Below are positions 18,196 to 26,683 of a stretch of DNA of 38,144 nt, piece after piece; the stretch's first letter is position 1, and each line of letters starts with the position of its first letter. The DNA lies in the NCBI GenBank assembly GCA_014379925.1, contig JACMKY010000493.1, forward strand, positions 1-38,144, read 5' to 3'. The notes beneath the pieces were generated by a model. That model ran no database searches. It was given only the letters and a program-made list of their open reading frames with translations, and was not told the origin of the DNA. The position numbers and the translations under genes are program-made. Source of the DNA: Cytophagales bacterium (GTDB lineage: Bacteria > Bacteroidota > Bacteroidia > Cytophagales > ES-bin-26).

Positions 18196-19380
18196 GTGCA
18201 AAAAGAGGCACTTTGCGGACTATACTGGCGACCAACTACCCTGACTTCCATTCGACCCTCCCTGCCCGCCTTACCCAAGCCCCGGTCATTGCGCCGGGTG
18301 TGGATATTCTTTGTGCTGGGGGTGAACCTGCTGGTTTGTGCCTACACACTGGGGGTGTATCGATTCGTCCACATCTCCCCGGCGGATTTCTGGCCGGCGG
18401 GTTTTCTCACCCTGTCGCTGCCCATTGCGATGTTGCTGCACGTGGCGTTCGGGTTGTATTGGCTCTGGTTCTCCCCGCCCAAAGCCCTTTTCTCGCTGGT
18501 CGTCGTACTGGTGGGGTACCCGTACTGGCAGCGTACCCTGACCTACCACGCTCCCGGGCCGGTTGCCGAAAGCCTGCCCAGCTTCGAGGTACTAAGCTAC
18601 AACGTGCGGATGCTCAACACGTACCACGAACGCCTGGGGGTGAATGCCTCCACCTCCACCAAGATGCTCGATTGGCTGATTGAACACGATGCGGACATCA
18701 AATGCGTGCAGGAGCTCTACAACGCGGATACCTCGCGGGTGTACAATTCGATGAAGCAGTTGTATTTCCGGCAAAAGCATCCCCAGTACGCCACCCCGCC
18801 ACCTGACTTGTACGAAAGCCGGCAGGGTTACGTGGGCGTGGTCATTTTTTCGAAATTCCCCATCCTCCGGTACGAAAAGCTGGTCTTTGACCGGAGCGGC
18901 ATCAACAAGGGAGTGGTCGCCGACATTGCCGTCGGCAAGGATACCATCCGGGTTTTCAACGTGCACCTGCAATCCATGAGCATCCGCGTGAAGAAAGTGC
19001 TGAGCGAACGGGAGTACGAGCGCGCCAAGAAGGACTTAGCCGACATTTTCCGTCGGCTCAAGCGGGGCTTCGTTTCCCGGGCCGAACAGGTGGATCTGCT
19101 GGAAAAGCGCATTGCGGCGAGTCCCTATAAAGTAATCGTGTGCGGCGACCTGAACGACATGCCCTACGGTTACACGTATTCCAAACTCCGGAAGCGGCTC
19201 CGGAACGCGTTCGAAGAGGCGGGAAACGGCTTTGGCTTCACCTACAACGACAAACTGTTTTTCCTGCGGATAGACAACCAGTTCTGCGACCCGCGATTTT
19301 CCGTGCGCGATTTTACTACGCACCGGGAAGTCGACTATTCCGATCACTTCCCGGTATCGGCGGTGTATTCGCTGGAGTAA
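18196..19380 (+). CDS. Endonuclease/exonuclease/phosphatase (EEP) family protein with N-terminal TM segments
   Basis: FEVLSYNVRMLN, IKCVQELYN, FNVHLQS, VIVCGDLNDMPYGYTY, DYSDHFPV motifs; start approximate (GTG at 18196). Confidence 0.88.
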   Translation: MQKEALCGLYWRPTTLTSIRPSLPALPKPRSLRRVWIFFVLGVNLLVCAYTLGVYRFVHISPADFWPAGFLTLSLPIAMLLHVAFGLYWLWFSPPKALFSLVVVLVGYPYWQRTLTYHAPGPVAESLPSFEVLSYNVRMLNTYHERLGVNASTSTKMLDWLIEHDADIKCVQELYNADTSRVYNSMKQLYFRQKHPQYATPPPDLYESRQGYVGVVIFSKFPILRYEKLVFDRSGINKGVVADIAVGKDTIRVFNVHLQSMSIRVKKVLSEREYERAKKDLADIFRRLKRGFVSRAEQVDLLEKRIAASPYKVIVCGDLNDMPYGYTYSKLRKRLRNAFEEAGNGFGFTYNDKLFFLRIDNQFCDPRFSVRDFTTHREVDYSDHFPVSAVYSLE

Positions 19381-19442
19381 GGCGGCGGGGGATTTCGGAT
19401 CGGGAAACCGTTTCTTGCTTGACTCAACTTTTACACTGGCCC

Positions 19443-20333
19443 ATGGCTGTCCGCGTCGCGATCCGACACCACACCCAATACGAATACGACCGGCCCGTCT
19501 GGCTCTTTCCCCACGTTTTGCGGCTCAAACCCGTTGCCCATTCCCGCACCCCCGTCGAGGCGTACGCGCTCAACATCGTACCCGCCACGCATTCGATTCA
19601 CTGGCAGCAGGATCCATTCGGCAATTACCAGGCCCGGGTCGTTTTCCGGGAAACCACCACCCACTTGTCCATCACCGTCGCGCTGACCGCCCGGCTGGTC
19701 GTCTTCAATCCGTTTGACTTTTACCTGGAAAGTTACGCCGAGCATTTCCCTTTTCCTTACGAAGAAACCCTGCGGAAAGGGCTGGTGCCGTACCTGGAAA
19801 TCGCGGAACGGGGTCCCCGGCTGATGGGATGGCTGGCCGACCTGAACCGGCGCCTGGTAGTCTCGTCCCACCCCGGGACTGTGGATTATCTGGTGGGTCT
19901 CAATCGGTTGGTCTACCAGGATGTTGCCTACACGACGCGCATGGAACCGGGTGTTCAGACGAGTGAACAGACGTTGGAGTGGGCTTTGGGTTCCTGTCGC
20001 GATTCGAGCTGGCTGCTGGTGCAGATTCTGCGGCACCTGGGCCTGGCGGCTCGCTTCGTTTCGGGTTACCTGGTGCAGCTGAAGGCGAATGTTCAATCAC
20101 AGGGATCAGTTTCCGGCCCGAAAGCGGACGCCGCCTTCCTGCACGCCTGGGCCGAAGTGTACCTGCCCGGCGCCGGTTGGCTGGGGCTCGATCCGACGTC
20201 GGGTTTGCTGGCGGGCGAAGGACACCTGCCGCTGGCCTGCACCCCCGAGCCAACCAGCGCCGCCCCCGTGACGGGATCCACTGGCCCCGCCGAAACCACG
20301 TTCACGTTTGCCAGCACCGTGGCACGCGTATAA
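19443..20333 (+). CDS. Transglutaminase-family protein, N-terminal (Bact_transglu_N) plus transglutaminase core
   Basis: MAVRVAIRHHTQYEYDRPVWLFPHVLRLKP; GSCRDSSWLLVQILRHLGLAARFVSGYL; HAWAEVYLPGAGWLGLDPTSGLLAGEGH. Confidence 0.9.
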   Translation: MAVRVAIRHHTQYEYDRPVWLFPHVLRLKPVAHSRTPVEAYALNIVPATHSIHWQQDPFGNYQARVVFRETTTHLSITVALTARLVVFNPFDFYLESYAEHFPFPYEETLRKGLVPYLEIAERGPRLMGWLADLNRRLVVSSHPGTVDYLVGLNRLVYQDVAYTTRMEPGVQTSEQTLEWALGSCRDSSWLLVQILRHLGLAARFVSGYLVQLKANVQSQGSVSGPKADAAFLHAWAEVYLPGAGWLGLDPTSGLLAGEGHLPLACTPEPTSAAPVTGSTGPAETTFTFASTVARV

Positions 20334-20643
20334 TTCGAATGCCGGTCGGCGGGCATCCGGTTTGTCTTCTTCAGTTGCATCCCTGGCCAGGCGGAGCGTC
20401 TTCGGAAGCGCTCATCCGGGCGATAGCTGGACAAATAGCTTGCCCTGCGTTCGGGCACCCGGCTGCAAGCCATTCAGATAAAATTATCCATTGTTGTTGT
20501 TTTGCTCAACCGGAGTCTCTGAGACCTTAATTCAAGAAATAAAGACACCATCCGCGGATGAGATTGCCGAAAAAGTCCTACCTTTAAACCGCTCTTTACC
20601 AAGTTTTGCGAAGCCTTCACCAACCCACTTTATTGATTCCGTT

Positions 20644-22527
20644 ATGAAAAACCATCGCTTCCGGAGGGGAATAGCCGTGCTGGCCTGGAGCGCGTGCCTG
20701 GGCCTGGTTCGGCCGGGTGCCGCGTCTGCTCAAACTAATCCGGCCATGACCACCTTGCCGCTCGGTGACATGAGCGGCTTCCGACCCGTGGCCGACAACT
20801 GGCGCACCGTAGGTGGGGTATCCGCCGACCTCAACCAGAAAGAAGCCGTCAAAACTTCGCCGGGCAAAGGCATTCTGGTGAACGTTCCGGGTGAAAAGAA
20901 AAAGGACAACCTGACAACGACGTTCGAGCACGGGGACCTGGAACTGGAGCTGGACTTTATGATGGCGAAAGGGTCTAACTCTGGCGTTTACCTGCAAGGG
21001 CGGTACGAGATCCAGCTGTTCGACAGTTGGGGCGTCAAGAGTGCCGGCGTTCACGACCTGGGCGCCATCTACGAACGGTGGGACGACAGCAAACCGGAGG
21101 GTCAGAAGGGATACGAAGGACACGCACCCCGCGTGAACGTGGCCCGCGCCCCCGGCCTCTGGCAACATTACCGCATTTCGTTCCAGGCGCCCCGCTTCAA
21201 CGCGCAGGGACAAAAAATCCAGAACGCCAGGATCCTGGAAATCGCCCTCAACGGTGTCACGCTCCACGAAAACGTCGAACTGACGGGTCCGACCCGCGGG
21301 CCGATGGCTCCCAACGAGGTTGCGATGGGTCCGCTTTATTTCCAGGGCGACCACGGTCCGGTGGCTTTCCGCAACATCCGCTACCGGAATTACGACAAGG
21401 CTCCCGTCGAACTGGCGAACCTGCGCTACGGCTACTACGGGAAGTTCGACCGCGAACCCGACTTTGCCACGCTGAAAGCCGATGCATCGGGTACCTCCCC
21501 CGACTTAACCTGGGAGGTGAGCAAAACACCCAACGACTTCGTGCTGCGTTACACTGGAACGATGAAGATCAAGGAGCCGGGCCAATACACGTTTCAGTTG
21601 TTGTCGGCGGGAAACGGAATGCTCAAGGTAGCCGACAAAACCCTGGTTGGCTACAACCAACGCGATCGCCAGGGATCCGTCACGCTCCAGCCAGGTGATC
21701 AACCCATCGAAATCGTGTACGCCAAAGCCGAATCGTGGCAAAATCCCGCCCTGGGCGTGTTTGTGGAAGGACCGGGCATCCGGCGGCAACCCCTGCACAC
21801 GATGAGTTCGGTGCCGCTGCGCAATCCCGTGGACCCGATTATGTTGAAGGCCAACGAAATACAGCCTTCTCTACTGCGCAGTTTCGTGGATTTTCAAAGG
21901 GAAGGCGACCAGAAATCCAAACGCATCGTGCACGCCATCTCCGTGGGCGACGCCCAGGATGTGCATTACACGATGGACCTGGACAACGGGGCGCTGGTGC
22001 AAGTCTGGAAGGGCGGCTTCCTGGACACCACGCCGATGTGGCACGACCGCGGAGACGGCAGTTCCCGTCCCCTGGGAAGTGTGGTGCTGTTGAACGACGC
22101 GCCCGCGCTGACCGTCCTGGGTAACAACACCGCGGCTTGGCCAGACACCCTGGCAACCGAGGCCGCCTACCGGTTGCGCGGCTACGACATTGACGAAAGT
22201 GGTCATCCCGTCTTCAAGTACACCGTGTACGGTGCGGAAGTGGAAGATCGGCTGATGCCGGAGGAAAACGGCAAATTCCTGACGCGGCACGTGCGGATCA
22301 GCGGCGCCAACGTACCAAATTTGTACTACCGGGTAGCCGAAGGAAAGGACGTAGTCGCCCTCTCCGATGGTACCTACGGGGTAAACGGCAACCAGTACTA
22401 CGTGCGGGTAGCGGACGCGGGTAGCGCCAAACCGATTGTTCGCACCGTAAACAATCGCCAGGAGTTGCTGGTTGCAATAAGCGGAACCGCCCAGGGAGCC
22501 AACCTCCGGTATTCAATCATCTGGTAA
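20644..22527 (+). CDS. Secreted DUF1080 (3-keto-disaccharide hydrolase-like) protein with PA14-like domain
   Basis: Signal peptide; DLELELDFMMAKGSNSGVYLQGRYEIQLFDSWG; PGQYTFQLLSAGNGMLKV; ATG at 20644. Confidence 0.85.
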   Translation: MKNHRFRRGIAVLAWSACLGLVRPGAASAQTNPAMTTLPLGDMSGFRPVADNWRTVGGVSADLNQKEAVKTSPGKGILVNVPGEKKKDNLTTTFEHGDLELELDFMMAKGSNSGVYLQGRYEIQLFDSWGVKSAGVHDLGAIYERWDDSKPEGQKGYEGHAPRVNVARAPGLWQHYRISFQAPRFNAQGQKIQNARILEIALNGVTLHENVELTGPTRGPMAPNEVAMGPLYFQGDHGPVAFRNIRYRNYDKAPVELANLRYGYYGKFDREPDFATLKADASGTSPDLTWEVSKTPNDFVLRYTGTMKIKEPGQYTFQLLSAGNGMLKVADKTLVGYNQRDRQGSVTLQPGDQPIEIVYAKAESWQNPALGVFVEGPGIRRQPLHTMSSVPLRNPVDPIMLKANEIQPSLLRSFVDFQREGDQKSKRIVHAISVGDAQDVHYTMDLDNGALVQVWKGGFLDTTPMWHDRGDGSSRPLGSVVLLNDAPALTVLGNNTAAWPDTLATEAAYRLRGYDIDESGHPVFKYTVYGAEVEDRLMPEENGKFLTRHVRISGANVPNLYYRVAEGKDVVALSDGTYGVNGNQYYVRVADAGSAKPIVRTVNNRQELLVAISGTAQGANLRYSIIW

Positions 22528-22564
22528 GTCGTTTTCAGTCACCTTGCTTTCATTCAACAGCCCA

Positions 22565-24739
22565 ATGAAAATTTTTCGTTCAATGATTTTCTCGTTCAAA
22601 AAGCGCGCGTGTTACCTGCTAGCGGGCGTGTGCGCAGCCGGATGGGTTGAACCAACGGTTGCTTTTGCGCAGTCGGGCACGATGCCGACGGAAGAAACGT
22701 ACTACAACCTGGTTACCCTGCCCATTCCCGAAGGGTTGGTCATGGAAGTGGGCGGCCTGGCCGTGCTGCCCGATGGGCAACTGGCCGCTTCCACGCGCCG
22801 GGGTGACGTCTGGCTGATCGAGAATCCGTCCATGAACAACGGCAAAGCGCCCTACTACCGGCACTTTGCCAGCGGTTTGCACGAGATTCTCGGCCTGGCT
22901 TACCGGGAAGGAGCCTTGTACATGGCCCAGCGCGGCGAACTCACCCGCCTGCGCGACAAGAACGGCGACGGCAAGGCCGACAGCTACGAAACGGTGTACG
23001 CCTGGCCCATCTCCGGTCACTACCACGAGTATTCCTTCGGACCCAAGATCGCTCCCGACGGCACGATGTTCGTGACGGCTAACGTGGCTTTCGGCGACGT
23101 GGAATGGTGGCGGGGCGAGAGCCGGGTGCCCTGGCGCGGCTGGACCATGCAAATTTCTCCCGACGGAAAGATGACGCCTTACGCAACCGGGATGCGTTCG
23201 CCCTGCGGCATCGGCCTGGTAAACGGGGAATTTTTCTACGCCGACAACCAGGGTGACTGGATGGGTTCGGGCGGCGTATTTCACGTTGAGAAAGGCGATT
23301 TCACCGGCCATCCCGCCGGTTTGCGCTGGGCTACCCGTCCCGAATCGCCGGTGAAGGTGACTACCAACGAGGTTTACGCCCGCGTGGACCCGAGAATGGC
23401 CAAGCCGGGCGAAAGGCCCATTAAACCCGAAAACAACCCGAAGGACAAAGGAACCCCCTTGTTCGAGTTGGAAAAAGAGTTGCCCGCCGTCAAGACCCCG
23501 GCCGTATGGCTGCCCCACGGCTTGCTCGGTATTTCTACTTCCGAGATCGTGTTGGACGAATCCCAAGGCGCGTTCGGGCCGTTTGCCGGACAACTCTTCG
23601 TCGGTGACCAGGGCCAGAGCCGGGTGAACCGCGTCTTCCTGGAAAAAGTAAATGGGGTGTACCAAGGAGCAGCCTTCGCTTTCCGCGAGGGCTTCGAATC
23701 GGGCGTGTTGCGGATGGCCTGGGGCAAGGACGGCTCGATGTTCGTGGGCCAAACCAACCGGGGCTGGGGTTCAACCGGGCAGAAACCCGGTGGCATCCAG
23801 CGACTGGTCTGGACGGGGAAAATGCCTTTCGAGATGAAAGCCGTGCGGGCGATGCCGGACGGTTTCGAAATCGAGTTCACCCAACCCGTCGACAAAAAAA
23901 CCGCCGCTAACCCCGCTTCCTACGCCGTGACGGGTTTCACCTACAAGTACCACCCGGTGTACGGCAGTCCGACCATCAACCAGGAAGAATGCGCCATCAA
24001 GGGCGTGGAGGTGTCGTCGGACGGAATGAAAGTTCGGTTGGCGGCGGATGGCTTGCGTCCGAAATACATACACGAATTGAAAGCCCAAGGTGTGCGTTCC
24101 CAGTCAAACCTGTCCCTGTTGCACAACGTGGCCTATTACACGCTCAATGAAGTTCCGCAGGGCGAAAAAATGGCAGGAAAGGCAACTGTAGCCACCACCC
24201 ACGCGGACCATTCCGGCCCAACCGACGCGACCGCTTCGGCTTCGACCAAGGGAGGACTGGGGGACAGCAAAGCCGCTGCCGCCAACGTTTCCGCGGGACG
24301 GTCCGGTGCCAAGTCCATTGCGCTGGCGAAGCGGCTTACCAAGATGCCCGCCGATTGGACCAGTGGCCCCGACCAAACCCTGAACATCGGCACCCAGCCG
24401 GGACTGAAGTTTGACAAGACTGAACTGACCGTGAAGCCCGGCAGCAAGATCAAACTGACCTTCAACAACAACGACGATATGCTGCACAACTGGGTGCTGG
24501 TGATGCCCGGAGCGGCCATTGAGGTGGGCAATGCTGCCATCAAGTTGGGCTTGGACGCGGAGAAGATGAACTACATTCCTAATTCGTCCAAGGTATTGAG
24601 TCATACCAAGTTAATGCAACCCGGAACCAACGAAGCCATTTACTTCGTAGCGCCCACCAAGCCGGGCGAATACACGTACGTGTGCACCTTTCCCGGACAC
24701 GCCTACGTAATGCAGGGCACGCTGAAGGTAATGAATTAG
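22565..24739 (+). CDS. Secreted beta-propeller (sorbosone-dehydrogenase-like) protein with C-terminal azurin/auracyanin-like cupredoxin
   Basis: GLAVLPDGQLAASTRRGDVWLIEN, FGPKIAPDGTMFVTANV; C-terminal MLHNWVLV and CTFPGHAYVMQGTLKV give a type-1 copper ligand set (His, Cys-x4-His-x3-Met). Confidence 0.88.
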   Translation: MKIFRSMIFSFKKRACYLLAGVCAAGWVEPTVAFAQSGTMPTEETYYNLVTLPIPEGLVMEVGGLAVLPDGQLAASTRRGDVWLIENPSMNNGKAPYYRHFASGLHEILGLAYREGALYMAQRGELTRLRDKNGDGKADSYETVYAWPISGHYHEYSFGPKIAPDGTMFVTANVAFGDVEWWRGESRVPWRGWTMQISPDGKMTPYATGMRSPCGIGLVNGEFFYADNQGDWMGSGGVFHVEKGDFTGHPAGLRWATRPESPVKVTTNEVYARVDPRMAKPGERPIKPENNPKDKGTPLFELEKELPAVKTPAVWLPHGLLGISTSEIVLDESQGAFGPFAGQLFVGDQGQSRVNRVFLEKVNGVYQGAAFAFREGFESGVLRMAWGKDGSMFVGQTNRGWGSTGQKPGGIQRLVWTGKMPFEMKAVRAMPDGFEIEFTQPVDKKTAANPASYAVTGFTYKYHPVYGSPTINQEECAIKGVEVSSDGMKVRLAADGLRPKYIHELKAQGVRSQSNLSLLHNVAYYTLNEVPQGEKMAGKATVATTHADHSGPTDATASASTKGGLGDSKAAAANVSAGRSGAKSIALAKRLTKMPADWTSGPDQTLNIGTQPGLKFDKTELTVKPGSKIKLTFNNNDDMLHNWVLVMPGAAIEVGNAAIKLGLDAEKMNYIPNSSKVLSHTKLMQPGTNEAIYFVAPTKPGEYTYVCTFPGHAYVMQGTLKVMN

Positions 24740-24847
24740 ACCGGGCGAGGTTTTTTTCGGCTGGGTATGGGTCGCCTCCGTTAGGGTATCTATCGCGTGG
24801 GCTTCCGTATTTTTACTTATTTACCTCCAAACCTTTTCTGGTATAAA

Positions 24848-24867
24848 TATTGTTAACGTATTGTTAA
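24848..24867 (-). promoter_or_regulatory. 11-bp-period direct repeat TTAACAATACG TTAACAATA (minus strand)
   Basis: Two identical 9-mers TATTGTTAA (24848-24856, 24859-24867). Confidence 0.4.
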
Positions 24868-25060
24868 ATCAGTTCGGTAGATATTGTTTTCTTGGATTAA
24901 CTTGAGTACATGCACGGTGTGCAGTCGAGGGCTGAGGGCGGGTGCGGTCTTTTTTTGCCTCTTCCCGTCGGTGTTTTCAACTCACCAGTTTCAGGCCGGT
25001 TGACGGCTGATTTCAACGTAATAACAACTGTTTCCATCGCTTTAACGTAACAACAACATT

Positions 25061-26557
25061 ATGAAAACAGCCAACCCTTCCTTCAAATATGTAGCGGTGC
25101 TCGCCCTGGCCGGAGTGTGGGGTTGCAGTCCGAATCAGTACGCCCAGAACAAGGAGTACGACGATGTCTACTTCTCCTCTAAAGATAAGCAAGAGCCGAA
25201 GTACCTGGAACGACCGGTGGTTGTATCCAACCAACGAAGCCGAAACAGCTACCAGGAATACGCCGGTCAGGACGCCAATCCCGAGTACGCGCCGCCGTAT
25301 ACCCAACGGAGTCAAGCTGTGGACGCGCCGAGCAACGCCAACGGCACGGCTGACAACTACGATTCCGACAATGCGTACTACGACGAAGATTATGCCCGCC
25401 GCAAAGGCTATCTGAGCGCCCGGAACGTGAACCGCAATCTTTCGTCACAGGTCGGTTACAACGCGGGTTTTGGGGATGGCTACAACGCCGGTTTTAACTC
25501 CGCTTTTCAAAGCGGATCGTACAATCCTTTTTGGAGCGCCTACAATTCACCTTTTCGTCCTTCTTCGTTCTGGGGTGCCCGGCCTGGTATCATTATCAGT
25601 ATCGGATCCGGTCCCCGCTGGAATCGGTGGGGTTCGCGATTCTACGATCCCTTTTGGAACAATGGTTTTTACGGCTCGCCCTACTCAGCTTGGAACAATT
25701 CGGGATGGGGTAGTCCGTACGGTTTCAACGATCCGTTTTACGGAGGCTATTCGAATTATGGCTACGGTTACGGTTACAACAGCTTTGGTTACAACAGCTT
25801 TGGCTACAACAACGGAGGCTGGGGAGGTTGGGGAGGCGGTTACAACCGTCCTTACAATCCTTACTATAGCTACTACGGCGGACAAAATAACGTAGTGATT
25901 ATCTCGGGAAACAACGCGGGAGGAAACAACAACGCAGGAAACGTCAGAAATGACCGGCCCGCGGTGCAGTACGGTCGCGGTCAGAGTCCCAACGCTGGCA
26001 ATGGTTCTTCCAACTCGGCAGTAAACAACAACTTCGACAACACACCGCGCTACAACAACGGTGGTGGCCGGGCGAACTACGAGAACAGGACTACCCCAGT
26101 GCCGGGAAATAGCGGCAACGTGTACCCGAATAACAACGGCACCACTGCCGATCCGACGGGAAGCGGAAGCAGGGCGTACGGTAATTCGTATTACCGGTCT
26201 CAGCGAACCAATTCCGGCCAGAACAACGACAATACGGTGGTGCAACCGCGCGGCAACGCCAATACGTATTATTCCAACCCCGCGCGGGGCAATTTCAATA
26301 ATCAATCACAGAACAACACTCCTAGCAGTTCGGATAACTCAAGCGGGTGGAATCGTTCGAACGGCAACAGCTACAACAGCGGTTTCAACAACAGCCGCAG
26401 CAACAGCAACAACAGCGGTAGCGTTGGTAATTCCAATTCGCGCACGTACAGCGGCAACACCAACAGCAACGCCGGTAGTAACAGCAACAGCAGTGGTGGC
26501 AGCGCGCCCAGCGGTGGCGGCGGCGGTGGCGGTGGTCGCCCCAACGGGCCGAGGTAA
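25061..26557 (+). CDS. Low-complexity Asn/Gly/Ser/Tyr-rich lipoprotein
   Basis: Signal/lipobox VLALAGVWGCSPN; YNAGF, YNSFGYNSFGYNNGGWGGWGGG and long N/S/G tail. Confidence 0.8.
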   Translation: MKTANPSFKYVAVLALAGVWGCSPNQYAQNKEYDDVYFSSKDKQEPKYLERPVVVSNQRSRNSYQEYAGQDANPEYAPPYTQRSQAVDAPSNANGTADNYDSDNAYYDEDYARRKGYLSARNVNRNLSSQVGYNAGFGDGYNAGFNSAFQSGSYNPFWSAYNSPFRPSSFWGARPGIIISIGSGPRWNRWGSRFYDPFWNNGFYGSPYSAWNNSGWGSPYGFNDPFYGGYSNYGYGYGYNSFGYNSFGYNNGGWGGWGGGYNRPYNPYYSYYGGQNNVVIISGNNAGGNNNAGNVRNDRPAVQYGRGQSPNAGNGSSNSAVNNNFDNTPRYNNGGGRANYENRTTPVPGNSGNVYPNNNGTTADPTGSGSRAYGNSYYRSQRTNSGQNNDNTVVQPRGNANTYYSNPARGNFNNQSQNNTPSSSDNSSGWNRSNGNSYNSGFNNSRSNSNNSGSVGNSNSRTYSGNTNSNAGSNSNSSGGSAPSGGGGGGGGRPNGPR

Positions 26558-26596
26558 CGTTTGGCCCGGAGAAATCCGCACTGGCCCTGTTCTCAG

Positions 26597-26625
26597 AACC
26601 TCGCAGATAATTTATCTGCGAGGTT
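26597..26625 (+). terminator. Rho-independent terminator after 26557
   Basis: Perfect 14-bp arms AACCTCGCAGATAA / TTATCTGCGAGGTT separated by 1 nt, then TTACATTT. Confidence 0.75.
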
Positions 26626-26683
26626 TTACATTTGCACGCTTTTTGCAATAATCACCCAGGATTACACGCTTAATTCATCCCCC

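Noticed and set aside
22619-23752. 377-aa minus-strand ORF opposite the propeller-azurin gene
   Set aside because: Antisense shadow ORF
25700-26560. Dense short repeats considered as a CRISPR or minisatellite
   Set aside because: Codon-level repeats of a low-complexity protein; no constant repeat/spacer structure
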